Positions 1 to 8,273 of a stretch of 64,000 nt of DNA are shown piece after piece (positions within the stretch are counted from its first letter, which is position 1; each line of letters starts with the position of its first letter). Location: NCBI RefSeq assembly GCF_002153655.1, contig NZ_JOPJ01000002.1, positions 109,980 to 173,979 on the forward strand, read 5' to 3'. A program made the position numbers and the translations under genes. The notes under the pieces are model-generated. The model was not told where the DNA came from, made no database searches, and saw only the letters and a list, made by a program, of their open reading frames with translations. The DNA is from Acetobacter okinawensis. Lineage in GTDB: Bacteria > Pseudomonadota > Alphaproteobacteria > Acetobacterales > Acetobacteraceae.

Positions 1-784
1 GGTTGTCCGTGCCGGTATGTTCCCCACCCGAGAAGATGACGATACGGCGGCCAGCAAAGCTGGACTGCACAACATGGTTGATACGGGCTGCCAGAGTGGC
101 CACGTCCACCTTGTTTTTTTCATACACAGGTTTGCAGGCGTCGAGTGCAACAACATCGGTCGGCGGTTTGACCTTGATGATGTGCGCACCACACAGGGCA
201 GCCATATGTGCGGCATAGGCACAGACGTCCACTGCGGTTTCAGCCTTTTTGTCCAGCACCGGACCGCGCGGGTAGCTCCATGCGATCACAGCCAGACCAA
301 CAGACTTGGCTTCGGCTGCGAGTTCACGCAGTTCTTCCATCTGGTCGAAGCAGTATTCAGAACCGGGGTAGATGGTAAAGCCAATACCAGCACAGCCCAG
401 ACGCAGCGCGTCAGCCACGGTGCCGGTTACGGCCTGGTCTTTTTCGGTCGCAAGGCTGTTGGAGCTGTTGCACTTGAGAATAAGCGGAATTTCGCCCGCA
501 AAGGTGGCGGCGCCACATTCAAGCATACCCAGCGGTGCGGCATAACCGCTCAGCCCGGCCTCAATAGCAAGCTGGAAGTGGTAGTGCGGGTCATAGGCGG
601 CCGGATTGGCTGCGAAAGAGCGGGCTGGACCATGCTCAAACCCCTGATCTACCGGCAGAATGACCATTTTGCCGGTTCCACCCAGCTTGCCTGCATTAAG
701 CAGACGGGCCAGATTCGTCTTTGTACCGGGGTTATCGCTCTCATACTGGTTGAGAATAGCCTTAACCTTCGGGGTCAGCGTCAT
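1..784 (-). CDS. Class I fructose-bisphosphate aldolase, DhnA/FbaB type (3' end cut by window)
   Basis: This enzyme interconverts fructose-1,6-bisphosphate with glyceraldehyde-3-phosphate and dihydroxyacetone phosphate in the cytoplasm. Reading the minus strand from the ATG at 784 gives an open frame to the window edge, about 261 residues. Visible family motifs are an N-terminal VDQGFEHGP block, AWSYPRG, a HIIKVKPP strand carrying the likely Schiff-base lysine, and IVIFSGGEH near the cut end. These fit the archaeal/DhnA class I family rather than the zinc-dependent class II enzymes. The start codon overlaps the stop of the upstream minus-strand ORF (ATGA at 781-784), which suggests translational coupling. 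The C-terminus is outside the window. Confidence 0.93.
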   Translation of the reverse strand, partial: MTLTPKVKAILNQYESDNPGTKTNLARLLNAGKLGGTGKMVILPVDQGFEHGPARSFAANPAAYDPHYHFQLAIEAGLSGYAAPLGMLECGAATFAGEIPLILKCNSSNSLATEKDQAVTGTVADALRLGCAGIGFTIYPGSEYCFDQMEELRELAAEAKSVGLAVIAWSYPRGPVLDKKAETAVDVCAYAAHMAALCGAHIIKVKPPTDVVALDACKPVYEKNKVDVATLAARINHVVQSSFAGRRIVIFSGGEHTGTDN

Positions 785-1296
785 GTGGAACAGTCCTTCT
801 TTTGCCTTGTGTCCGGCACATTATTTTCCGGATGCTGGTGTTGGCAATAACCGTGGGCGAAATACCCGACAAGAGACGATATGGCACTTAACGGCGTGAT
901 AAGGTTAAATGATGGCGGGCACTGTGGCAGAAGTGCTGCGTTTTGCTGTGCGTACAAGGCCCGGACCGTCTCGTATTGTGGGTTTTGCTGGCGCAGAATG
1001 GCAGCTTGCTGCCCACAACGCAACGCCATGAGCGCCCCAGCCGGACTACTGTCACAATCGAGCACGTGCACAAAGCTCCGCGTGGCCGATTCTGCCACCC
1101 CGTCCATCAGGGCATGCCACCAGCTCACCCCCATGAACGCCACAGCACCGGGGGGGGAGAGCAGGCCCACACAGCCGCCATACGCCGCCTGATCAGCCGC
1201 ACGCAAGGCCATGCACGCCTGCGCATGGCCAGACACACACACATAGCGGATACCCGAGTGAGACAATGAGAAAAGTGGCCTGTTTTCCGTGAGCAT
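781..1296 (-). CDS. Hypothetical protein coupled to the aldolase
   Basis: This is an open frame of 171 codons ending in an ATGA overlap with the aldolase start. I chose the ATG at 1296, which gives an N-terminus of MLTENRPLFSL. The frame continues 43 codons further upstream to 1425, but that extension would run through the divergent gene starting at 1353. The protein is rich in Ala and Cys and has a run reading GLLSPPGAVAFMGVSWWHAL, but I recognise no family. No good ribosome binding site is visible. The stop/start overlap and the absence of a better gene on the other strand are the main support. It could still be a non-coding frame. Confidence 0.5.
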   Translation of the reverse strand: MLTENRPLFSLSHSGIRYVCVSGHAQACMALRAADQAAYGGCVGLLSPPGAVAFMGVSWWHALMDGVAESATRSFVHVLDCDSSPAGALMALRCGQQAAILRQQNPQYETVRALYAQQNAALLPQCPPSFNLITPLSAISSLVGYFAHGYCQHQHPENNVPDTRQKKDCST

Positions 1297-1352
1297 GCTT
1301 GACGCGATCGCTTTTGCAGGTGATTCCTTATCCCCAAGAGAAGGGAAAAGGA

Positions 1353-1649
1353 ATGCAGGATCAAGACGTGGAGCCGCACTCACCCCAAGGCAACAGCTAT
1401 GCCAGCATGCACACCCGCGTAACATCTGCGGAAGAGTCCATCACCCGTCTGGACCGTGCCTTGCAGCGCATTTCCTTTGCTCTTGATAAAAAGCAGCAGA
1501 AAAGACCACCCGCCCCCAACCCCAACCAGCAGGAACTGCTGGCCAACATTGACGCGCTGATCCTGCGTGTGCGCGACGTGCTGGACCAGACCAGCGCCTC
1601 CACACTCAGCCATGATACGCTCCCGCCCCCCCCTGCGGAGGAGAACTGA
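1353..1649 (+). CDS. Small coiled-coil protein upstream of zapA
   Basis: This 98-residue protein begins at the ATG at 1353, just after a purine-rich GGGAAAAGGA ribosome binding site. An in-frame upstream start at 1299 would overlap the divergent gene and lacks such a site. The middle (TSAEESITRLDRALQRISFAL) and the C-terminal third (NIDALILRVRDVLDQ) are amphipathic and look like helices or coiled coil, followed by a Pro-rich tail. It ends 3 bases before zapA. Small coiled-coil proteins of this kind (DUF4164-like) commonly precede zapA in alphaproteobacteria. A role with ZapA at the division ring is inferred from position only. Confidence 0.75.
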   Translation: MQDQDVEPHSPQGNSYASMHTRVTSAEESITRLDRALQRISFALDKKQQKRPPAPNPNQQELLANIDALILRVRDVLDQTSASTLSHDTLPPPPAEEN

Positions 1650-1652
1650 CCC

Positions 1653-2021
1653 ATGGCGCTTGTTTCGGTGCATATTAACGGCCACAGCTACACTGTCGGG
1701 TGTGAGAACGGGCAGGAACGCCATGTTCAGGCCATGGCGCATCAGGTTGAGCGCCGCGTACAGCAGGTGCGCAATCTGGGCTTTAGCGGCGAGAGCCGTC
1801 TGCTGGTGCTGGCTGCCCTGCTGATGGCGGACGAAATTCAGGACCTCTCAGGCAACCGGGTGCCCGAAAGCACAATTCTGGCCGCACAGGACGCCGAACG
1901 CCTGCGCGCAGAGCTGGCCCTGACCAACCACCGGCTGGCCGATCTGGCCGACACTGCAGAATCTCTTGCAGTGGAGATAGAGCGCGCCTACATAGAGAAG
2001 GCGGAGCTGCCCGATACGTGA
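1653..2021 (+). CDS. zapA: Cell division protein ZapA
   Basis: ZapA binds FtsZ and promotes bundling of protofilaments at the cytoplasmic division ring. The 122-residue protein has the family's N-terminal globular part (VSVHINGHSYTVGCENGQE, then a helix reading HVQAMAHQVERRVQQV), a conserved segment SRLLVLAALLMADEI, and a C-terminal coiled-coil helix. It starts 3 bases after the preceding coiled-coil gene and is followed by a 6S RNA candidate and the formyl-THF cyclo-ligase. That order is the classical bacterial context for ssrS. Confidence 0.9.
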   Translation: MALVSVHINGHSYTVGCENGQERHVQAMAHQVERRVQQVRNLGFSGESRLLVLAALLMADEIQDLSGNRVPESTILAAQDAERLRAELALTNHRLADLADTAESLAVEIERAYIEKAELPDT

Positions 2022-2024
2022 GGC

Positions 2025-2155
2025 AAGTCATCCCCTGGGCCGATAAGCACTTCCTAGGGAGCTGGCTCTGTTGTGGCCCTGGTCACATTACCCGGCGCCC
2101 ACCTGCACTAGCAGGTCCTGGAGGTTGAAAGACCCACGGTCCATGGTGGCTCCGC
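2025..2155 (+). ncRNA. ssrS: Candidate 6S RNA
   Basis: The interval between zapA and the formyl-THF cyclo-ligase is where 6S RNA lies in many proteobacteria. A terminal stem can be drawn between 2036-2042 (TGGGCCG) and 2137-2143 (CGGTCCA), and an internal hairpin ACCTGC-ACTA-GCAGGT is present near 2101-2116. The block GGGAGCTGGCTCT at about 2057-2069 resembles alphaproteobacterial 6S sequences. 6S RNA mimics an open promoter and sequesters housekeeping RNA polymerase. Ends are approximate. The terminal stem reaches the start codon of the next gene at 2143. No covariance search was possible. Confidence 0.6.
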
Positions 2156-2727
2156 ACACCCCCCACACAAGCAATGACCCGCCAGACATTGCCGCACGCA
2201 AAAAAACACTGAGACTCCAGTGTGCAGCGGCCCTGCGCGCGCGCAACGTGCGGCTTGACCACGGTATTGTCCGGCGGCTGGAAGCTTTGCTCCATCCCGA
2301 AGCGGGCCCCATTGCCTGTGTATGGCCACTTGCGCATGAGGTGGACCTGCGCCCCCTGTGCCATACGCTGGCGCAGGCTGGGGCAACCGTTGTGCTCCCC
2401 CAGACACCTCCACGCGGCGCACCACTGGTTTTTCGCCAATGGGTGCCAACATCCACCATGCTGGCTGGCCGCTTTGGCACGCATTACCCCGATGGCCCAA
2501 TTATGGAGCCACGTATTGTGCTGGTACCCCTGCTGGGCTTTGACCGCACCGGCAACCGCCTTGGCTACGGAGGGGGATATTATGACCGCACACTGGCAGC
2601 CCTGCCACACGCCGCCAGTATAGGCTATGCTCCCTCCACACAGGAGGTGGCGCAACTGCCTTGCGGCCCCCATGACAAGCCCCTGAGCTGCATTGTAACC
2701 GAAAAGGAGGTTATTCGTTTTGGCTGA
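2143..2727 (+). CDS. 5-formyltetrahydrofolate cyclo-ligase
   Basis: This ATP-dependent enzyme converts 5-formyl-THF to 5,10-methenyl-THF in folate one-carbon metabolism. The protein is 194 residues, normal for the family. The C-terminal signature is clear: VLVPLLGFDRTGNRLGYGGG followed by YYDRTL, which binds substrate and nucleotide. The N-terminal RKKTLRLQ region supplies the usual basic helix. I chose the ATG at 2143 because the longer TTG start at 2071 lies inside the 6S RNA candidate and adds non-conserved sequence. It belongs to the zapA-6S-ligase-ymdB run on the plus strand. The gene is called ygfA or fau elsewhere. Confidence 0.93.
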   Translation: MVAPHTPHTSNDPPDIAARKKTLRLQCAAALRARNVRLDHGIVRRLEALLHPEAGPIACVWPLAHEVDLRPLCHTLAQAGATVVLPQTPPRGAPLVFRQWVPTSTMLAGRFGTHYPDGPIMEPRIVLVPLLGFDRTGNRLGYGGGYYDRTLAALPHAASIGYAPSTQEVAQLPCGPHDKPLSCIVTEKEVIRFG

Positions 2728-2760
2728 CCCACACCCGAGCACCGTGCGAAAGACCAGCGC

Positions 2761-3576
2761 GTGAGAATTCTGTTTTTAGGCGATATTGTTGGTCGCACCG
2801 GGCGCGATGGTGTGCTTGCCCGCCTGAGCGACCTGCGCGCGCGGCTGGCGCTGGACCTTGTGGTGGTCAACGCAGAAAACGCAAGCCATGGCTTTGGCCT
2901 CTCCCCCGCCATTGCCACCACCCTGCTCCAAAGCGGGGTGGATGTGATCACGCTGGGCAACCATGCCTGGGACCGCCGTGACCTGATCGGCCATATTGAC
3001 GGCGAACCCCGCATTATCCGCCCGCTCAACTACCCGCCAGCAACCCCCGGTCAGGGGAGCGTGGTGGTCGCACTGGCCGATGGGCGCAAGGCTCTGGTGG
3101 TCAATGTTATGGGGCGGTTATTCATGGACCCGCTGGACGACCCCTTCCGCTGCATGAACGAACTGCTGACCAAACACCGCATGGGAGCCACGGTACAGGC
3201 CATTGTTGTGGATATTCATGCCGAGGCCACAAGCGAAAAATGGGCTTTTGGCCATATGCTGGATGGCAGGGTATCGCTTGTTGTGGGGACCCACACCCAC
3301 ACACCCACAGCCGACCACCGTATTCTGGCCGCAGGCACTGCTTTCCAGACCGATGCTGGCATGTGCGGGGACTACAACAGCGTGATCGGCATGACCAAAG
3401 AGCCTGCCGTTGCCCGCTTTGTGCGCAAAATGCCCGGTGAGCGGCTCCAACCCTCCGAAGGGGAAGCCACGATCTGCGGTATTATGGTGGAAACGGACGA
3501 TGCAACGGGCCTTGCCCGCCGTCTGGCCCCCCTGCGCCAAGGTGGCCTGCTTGCCCAGACCATGCCGGACTTCTGA
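2761..3576 (+). CDS. ymdB: YmdB-family metallophosphoesterase
   Basis: This 271-residue protein starts with GTG at 2761. It has the calcineurin-like di-metal motifs of the YmdB/TIGR00282 family: FLGDIVGRTGRDGV, NAENASHGFGL, TLGNHAWD and VGTHTHTPTAD. Bacillus YmdB hydrolyses 2',3'-cyclic AMP and affects biofilm and RNA turnover. That activity is known for the family and is not shown here. It is the last gene of the zapA-6S-ligase-ymdB run. The GTG start places ARG-Ile-Leu at the beginning of the first beta strand, as expected. Confidence 0.92.
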   Translation: MRILFLGDIVGRTGRDGVLARLSDLRARLALDLVVVNAENASHGFGLSPAIATTLLQSGVDVITLGNHAWDRRDLIGHIDGEPRIIRPLNYPPATPGQGSVVVALADGRKALVVNVMGRLFMDPLDDPFRCMNELLTKHRMGATVQAIVVDIHAEATSEKWAFGHMLDGRVSLVVGTHTHTPTADHRILAAGTAFQTDAGMCGDYNSVIGMTKEPAVARFVRKMPGERLQPSEGEATICGIMVETDDATGLARRLAPLRQGGLLAQTMPDF

Positions 3577-3640
3577 GGCAACACCGAGCAAAATTACCAG
3601 ACCGCCGGGCAGGTACCAACCTGCCCGTTAGCGCAGCAGA

Positions 3641-4042
3641 CTACCCGGCCTGTGTGCAAAACGCCTGCACCGCAACCTGCGTGGCCAGAGTTAAGGGGTG
3701 TGGCAGGGCATCCAGAGCAAACCAGCCCAGTCCATCATGCTTGTGGGGTTCGCATACGCGGGGCTCTCCCCGCACTGCATCCACCATGTAAACCGGAGCA
3801 ACCCAGTGCGTTCCTGCTGCACGGTCAATCTGGTCCACCACACAAAGCAGGGGGCCGGCCTCTGGCTCCAGCCCCACTTCTTCCCGCACTTCACGCATGG
3901 CGGCGTCCGCTATAGTTTCAAACGGGTCCACCTTGCCTCCGGGCAGCCCCCAGCACCCGGCCTCGGGCGCTTTCATCCGCCGGATCAGCAACAGGCATCC
4001 ATCACGCAGGATAAACGCCCCACACCCCACGGCAGGTTGCAT
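3641..4042 (-). CDS. NUDIX hydrolase
   Basis: This 133-residue NUDIX-domain protein hydrolyses a nucleoside-diphosphate-linked substrate whose identity cannot be read from sequence. The Nudix box is complete, GGKVDPFETIADAAMREV followed by REEVGLE, with the catalytic Glu residues present. The domain fills the whole protein. It starts only 3 bases after the HAD phosphatase stop (4046), so it is the last gene of a minus-strand unit pyrD-HAD-NUDIX. A housekeeping or nucleotide-sanitising role would fit. Confidence 0.9.
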   Translation of the reverse strand: MQPAVGCGAFILRDGCLLLIRRMKAPEAGCWGLPGGKVDPFETIADAAMREVREEVGLEPEAGPLLCVVDQIDRAAGTHWVAPVYMVDAVRGEPRVCEPHKHDGLGWFALDALPHPLTLATQVAVQAFCTQAG

Positions 4043-4045
4043 GCG

Positions 4046-4921
4046 CTACCACACCAGCCGATGCACTGCCGCAGTAGGCTGCAAACCAGCGGCACGGGCC
4101 TCGGCCGTAGCCAATGCCATGTCGTTGCCGATCATTTCCTGATGAATACCGCCTAAAATCCACAGGCTGTCCACACCAACTGCGGCTGCGCCCCGAATAT
4201 CAGTCCCCAGCGCATCCCCAATTGCCAGAATACGGGTGCGTGGAACATCGAGCATAGCAAACACGGGCTGGTACACGCCGGGGTACGGCTTGCCAATCCA
4301 GCGCACATCGCCCCCCTGCTCGGCATAAAAAGCCGCCAGAGCACCCGCACAGATCTGCCGGTTGCCCCCCTTGACCACCACCCTGTCAGGGTTGGCGCAG
4401 ATCATGGGCAGGTTCCGCGCAAGACAGGCGCGCAGTTCGGGCAGATACGGCTCCAGCGTGGATACCCCCCGCTCCAGATCCGGCCCCGTGTTCATGACAA
4501 AATCCGCCATGCCCACATCGCTCACACGCTCAATGTCCAGCCCTTCATACAGGCCCAGATCATGCACACCGCCAATGTGGAGCACCCTGTTACCAAGGCG
4601 GGCAAACCACGGGTCTGTCCGCGCCAGCATCTGGCGATGTGTTTCCTCCCCACTGGTCATCACGCCGTGGTAGAGGCTGCGGTCCACGCCAAACCCTTCC
4701 AGCTGTGTGGCAATAACACTGGCGGGGCGGGGTGCATTGGACAGCAGAACAACGCGCTTGCCAGCAGCACTCAGTGCGCGCAGGCACTCCAGAGCGCCGG
4801 GGTATGGCTGAACCCCGTCATGCACGGTACCCCAGAGGTCTATGATGTACCCATCATACTGGCTGGCAAGGGCCAGCAGCCCGGTAACCTGCGGGACAGT
4901 CCAGTTCTCGGTCTCGCTCAC
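4046..4921 (-). CDS. HAD superfamily hydrolase, class IIA (TIGR01459-like)
   Basis: This 291-residue cytoplasmic phosphatase-like protein starts with GTG at 4921, which overlaps the pyrD stop (GTGA at 4918-4921). HAD motif I is YIIDLWGTVHDG, where the second Asp is replaced by Trp-Gly as in the TIGR01459 subfamily. Motif II is VVLLSNAPRP, the cap precedes ICANPDRVV, and motif IV is ILAIGDALGTDIRGA. The NagD-type class IIA arrangement is clear. The substrate is not known. It lies between pyrD and a NUDIX gene with no spacing, so the three are probably co-transcribed. Confidence 0.88.
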   Translation of the reverse strand: MSETENWTVPQVTGLLALASQYDGYIIDLWGTVHDGVQPYPGALECLRALSAAGKRVVLLSNAPRPASVIATQLEGFGVDRSLYHGVMTSGEETHRQMLARTDPWFARLGNRVLHIGGVHDLGLYEGLDIERVSDVGMADFVMNTGPDLERGVSTLEPYLPELRACLARNLPMICANPDRVVVKGGNRQICAGALAAFYAEQGGDVRWIGKPYPGVYQPVFAMLDVPRTRILAIGDALGTDIRGAAAVGVDSLWILGGIHQEMIGNDMALATAEARAAGLQPTAAVHRLVW

Positions 4922-5991
4922 AGGTCTGCTCCACGGATGTCGTCCAGTGTTTCCACCCCCGCAGCACGCATGCTCTGGAGCATCTCCTGCTTGAGGCGCC
5001 CCAGCAGAGCCGGTCCTTCATACGCAAAGGCGGTATAGACCTGCACCAGATCAGCCCCCAGGCGGATACGGTCGAGAATATCCTGCCCGCTCTCAATCCC
5101 CCCGCAGGAGACAAGTGCCAGACGCCCGGCGGCAATATTGGCAACAATACGCAGCATATCGCGCGAGCGGGTGGCCAGCGGACGGCCAGACAACCCACCA
5201 GACTCGCCCTTGTACGCACTGCGCAATGTGGCAGGCCGGGCCAGCGTGGTGTTGTTGATAATCAACCCCTGCGCGCCGCCCTGCACCGCTGCCTCTACAA
5301 TAGGGGCTATGGCGTCATCTTCCAGATCAGGGGCGAGTTTGACCAGCAGAGGGGGGCGTTCGGGGTGGCGGGCGGCAATGGCGTCCAGAATACCCTTGAG
5401 CTTTGCTGCATCCTGCAAACCCCGCAGCCCCGGCGTGTTGGGGGAGGAGACATTGAGCACAATGTAGTTCACGTACGGTTTGACCCGCGCCACAAGGGCC
5501 GGATAATCCCGCTCGGGGTCTGCTCCTGTTTTGTTAATGCCAATATTGGCACCCACCGGCACACCTGCCCCACCGGCACGCCCGGATGGCAGGGGGCGGG
5601 TCAGGCGGGCAAGCCGCACGGCAAACCTGTCTATACCCTGATTATTGAACCCCATGCGGTTGATGACCGCACGGTCCTCCTCCAGCCTGAACAGGCGGGG
5701 CTTGGGGTTGCCCGGCTGGGGGCGCGGGGTCACGGTACCCGCCTCGACAAACCCGAAGCCCAGACGGGCCAGCGGGCGCAGCACACGGGCGTTCTTGTCA
5801 AAGCCTGCGGCAATACCGATCGGGTTGGAAAACCGCATACCCAGCGCACGCGTGGCCAGAGCCGGGTCGTCTTCTGGGCGTTTGAAAGGAACGGAAATGC
5901 CCAGCGTAAGGGCATCTATGGCAAGCTCGTGCGCTTTTTCGGGGTCAAGCTTGCGCACAAGCGGCAGGGAGAGGGATGCTAGCACTGACAT
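4918..5991 (-). CDS. pyrD: Dihydroorotate dehydrogenase (quinone), class 2
   Basis: PyrD oxidises dihydroorotate to orotate with FMN and passes electrons to membrane quinone, the fourth step of pyrimidine synthesis. From the ATG at 5991 the protein is 357 residues. An upstream in-frame start at 6081 adds a hydrophobic but non-conserved stretch. Visible motifs are FGFVEAGTVTP, VINRMGFNNQGID, and VLNVSSPNTPGLRGLQ carrying the class 2 catalytic serine, then LIINNTT and a C-terminal VSCGGIESGQD flavin site. The N-terminal helices typical of membrane-associated class 2 enzymes are present. It is the first gene of the minus-strand unit. Confidence 0.95.
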   Translation of the reverse strand: MSVLASLSLPLVRKLDPEKAHELAIDALTLGISVPFKRPEDDPALATRALGMRFSNPIGIAAGFDKNARVLRPLARLGFGFVEAGTVTPRPQPGNPKPRLFRLEEDRAVINRMGFNNQGIDRFAVRLARLTRPLPSGRAGGAGVPVGANIGINKTGADPERDYPALVARVKPYVNYIVLNVSSPNTPGLRGLQDAAKLKGILDAIAARHPERPPLLVKLAPDLEDDAIAPIVEAAVQGGAQGLIINNTTLARPATLRSAYKGESGGLSGRPLATRSRDMLRIVANIAAGRLALVSCGGIESGQDILDRIRLGADLVQVYTAFAYEGPALLGRLKQEMLQSMRAAGVETLDDIRGADL

Positions 5992-6080
5992 GCCTTTTGT
6001 ACTGCCCCAAGCTGCCCCCCAAGGAAAGAGAAAAAAACAGACCGGTGAGCACACGATTTGCAGCCAAAGTTTTACTTGCA

Positions 6081-6099
6081 ACTAAGAGTGATTCTCATT
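6081..6099. promoter_or_regulatory. Candidate Fur-type operator
   Basis: The 19-base block ACTAAGAGTGATTCTCATT is a 9-1-9 imperfect palindrome. Its right half ATTCTCATT matches the classical Fur half-site AATGAGAAT, and six of nine positions are symmetric. It lies 57 bases upstream of the hypothetical gene at 6156 and 90 bases upstream of pyrD on the other strand. Iron regulation of the 6156 gene is only an inference. Confidence 0.35.
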
Positions 6100-6155
6100 T
6101 AATGATCCTTCATGACCGATAGCAAGGGAGGGAGGCGCTGCCTCCGGATCATGTC

Positions 6156-6755
6156 ATGCATCGCACACCCGTCTACCTCACCGATCTTGCCGCCAGCGAA
6201 CGTCTGACCTTATGGACCATCCGCCGCCTTGCTGGCGCACCGCCCGCATGTGGGGCTGCTCCCGGCGCATCGGGTAGCCTGTTCCTGCCCTGCTTCCGGC
6301 AGGAGTTCATGGCTGTCTCCCAAGCTTTTCAGGATGCGCTGACAGATATGGCAGCACATGAAATCCCCGCTCTGGATATTTGCGCAGGCAGCACGCTGGC
6401 TGTAACGGAGACAGAGTACAACCTGCTTTTGGCCACTGAAGCCGCGCAAAACGAGCGGGAAACCGATATGCAGGCTCTCCTGCGCCCCCTGCTCCCCTTT
6501 GCACGCCTGCGCCAGCGCATGATGGCGGCCCTGACCACTCTGGGCGCGTGCCTTGCCGGGGCAGGCTACTGGCTCTCGCACCATGCTGCGCGGCCCTTGC
6601 AGCAGCCTGTTGCCACGGCGGGCCTTAACCGCGCGGCCTACCCGGCAACAGCCGCTCTTTCCGTTGCGCGCTGGCATGATCTGGACATGAGCATGGCCCA
6701 CTCATGGCGCCAGACCGCACCACGCCACAGCTTTGCTCCCCGCAATGCGGGCTGA
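6156..6755 (+). CDS. Hypothetical protein with one membrane segment
   Basis: This 199-residue protein has no family I recognise. Residues about 1-30 are helical (LTDLAASERLTLWTIRRLA), the middle is polar and acidic, and about 128-145 (MMAALTTLGACLAGAGYWL) reads as a single transmembrane or membrane-associated helix. A short variable tail follows. The start ATG at 6156 has only a distant GGGAGGGAGG upstream. A candidate Fur-type box lies at 6081-6099. Open frame length, codon usage and an isolated position between divergent genes make it a credible gene. Confidence 0.7.
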   Translation: MHRTPVYLTDLAASERLTLWTIRRLAGAPPACGAAPGASGSLFLPCFRQEFMAVSQAFQDALTDMAAHEIPALDICAGSTLAVTETEYNLLLATEAAQNERETDMQALLRPLLPFARLRQRMMAALTTLGACLAGAGYWLSHHAARPLQQPVATAGLNRAAYPATAALSVARWHDLDMSMAHSWRQTAPRHSFAPRNAG

Positions 6756-6887
6756 ACACCCATGCCTGCACGCAGCGCCACCAGTTACGCAGTGCCCGTA
6801 CCAGACCCAAGCGGCTCACAGAGCCACAGCGTTAAACATGCTGATGCCGCTGGAGCCTGACATAACAATGGTCATGCAGCGCTAATT

Positions 6888-6902
6888 GTTCTCTTTATGT
6901 TC
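6888..6902 (+). promoter_or_regulatory. LexA (SOS) box upstream of dinB
   Basis: The 15-base sequence GTTC-TCTTTAT-GTTC is an exact GTTC-N7-GTTC direct repeat, the LexA operator consensus of alphaproteobacteria. It ends 35 bases before the dinB ATG at 6938, where it would cover the promoter. dinB is a typical SOS gene, so the site and its target agree. Confidence 0.82.
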
Positions 6903-6937
6903 CATTGTGGCGTATTCCATGCCATAATGCGGGGGCA

Positions 6938-8017
6938 ATGCCTACGCCCATACGCCGCATTATCCATATCGACATGGATGCATTCTATGCCTCGGTCGAA
7001 CAACGCGACAACCCTGCCCTTAAGGGGCGGCCCGTTGCCGTGGGGCATTGCCAAGAGCGCGGTGTTGTTGCCGCCGCCAGCTACGAAGCCCGCAAATTTG
7101 GCGTAAGGTCGGCCATGCCCTCCCTTATCGCCCGGCGCAAATGCCCCGAACTGGTTTTTGTCCCTCCCAGATTTGAGGCCTATCGGGCTGTTTCTGCCCA
7201 GATTCACGCTATTTTTGCCCGCTATACGCCGCTCATACAGCCACTCTCGCTGGATGAGGCTTATCTGGACATCACCCACCCGCTCCTCCGCCGCGCCTCC
7301 GCCACAGCTATTGCGGAGGAGATCCGGGCCAGTATTTTTGAACAGACCGGCCTGACCGCCTCTGCCGGCGTGTCTTACAATAAATTTCTGGCCAAGCTGG
7401 CATCTGACCACCGCAAACCCGATGGCCTGTTTGTTATTCCACCGGGGAGGGGAGAAGCTTTTGTAGCACCCCTGCCTGTTGGCGCGTTCCATGGTGTTGG
7501 CCCCGCCACCGCCCGCCGCATGAACGCTCTGGGGATTCATACCGGGGCTGACCTACGCACCTGCGGGCTGGATATTCTCAAGCACCACTTTGGCAAGGCC
7601 GCCACATTCTACCATGGCATTGCCCAAGGCGTGGACAACCGGCCGGTAGAACCCAACCGCCCCCGCAAATCCCTTGGCAAGGAAACAACATTCCTACAGG
7701 ACCTGCATGCCGAGGTCGAACTGATGCAGGCCATGGGCAACCTTGTGGCGCAGGTCTGGGCCGCCTGCCAGAAGCGCACACTCAGCGGGCGCACGGTCAC
7801 GCTCAAACTCCGCCACTCGGATTTTACCCAGCGCACGCGCAGCCAGTCCTTTACACAGCCGGTAGAGAATGAAGTCGCATTGCACGATGCCGCACGCGGG
7901 TTGCTGACCCCGCTCCTCCCCCTTGGCAAGCCAGTGCGGCTCCTGGGGGTTTCGCTCACCGGGCTGGTGCTGCCGGGGCAGCATGAGGCCGCAAGGCAGC
8001 TCTCTTTGCTCCCATAA
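6938..8017 (+). CDS. dinB: DNA polymerase IV
   Basis: This Y-family translesion polymerase copies damaged templates. The protein is 359 residues from the ATG at 6938. Longer frames from a TTG at 6905 would start next to the LexA box. The palm motifs are present: IHIDMDAFYASVEQRDNP with the first catalytic Asp residues, and PLSLDEAYLDI with the second acidic pair. Next come SAGVSYNKFLAKLASD and the little-finger domain. The C-terminal RQLSLLP resembles a beta-clamp binding peptide. A GTTC-N7-GTTC box lies 35 bases upstream, so DNA-damage induction is likely. Confidence 0.95.
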   Translation: MPTPIRRIIHIDMDAFYASVEQRDNPALKGRPVAVGHCQERGVVAAASYEARKFGVRSAMPSLIARRKCPELVFVPPRFEAYRAVSAQIHAIFARYTPLIQPLSLDEAYLDITHPLLRRASATAIAEEIRASIFEQTGLTASAGVSYNKFLAKLASDHRKPDGLFVIPPGRGEAFVAPLPVGAFHGVGPATARRMNALGIHTGADLRTCGLDILKHHFGKAATFYHGIAQGVDNRPVEPNRPRKSLGKETTFLQDLHAEVELMQAMGNLVAQVWAACQKRTLSGRTVTLKLRHSDFTQRTRSQSFTQPVENEVALHDAARGLLTPLLPLGKPVRLLGVSLTGLVLPGQHEAARQLSLLP

Positions 8018-8273
8018 ACACTACCCCGCAGTCTTCTGCGCAATATTGGCAAAGAATCCATGATATTGTTTTGATACAGAAACAGTATAGGCATGAACAT
8101 TTTGCTAACAAAATAAAATATCTGGCTCAAAATCAGAAAATATGGACAGAACCGCAGGAAAATTACATGTTCACACATCTGTTTTAATCCTGCCCATGTC
8201 TTTACACCCGCAACAATTCAGGGCAACCGATACAGTTCCATAACAAAAAACTGTCTTGCATAAGGTTGGTTGA

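Noticed and set aside
17..850. Plus-strand ORF of 277 codons
   Set aside because: It is antisense to the fructose-bisphosphate aldolase, which shows clear family motifs on the minus strand.
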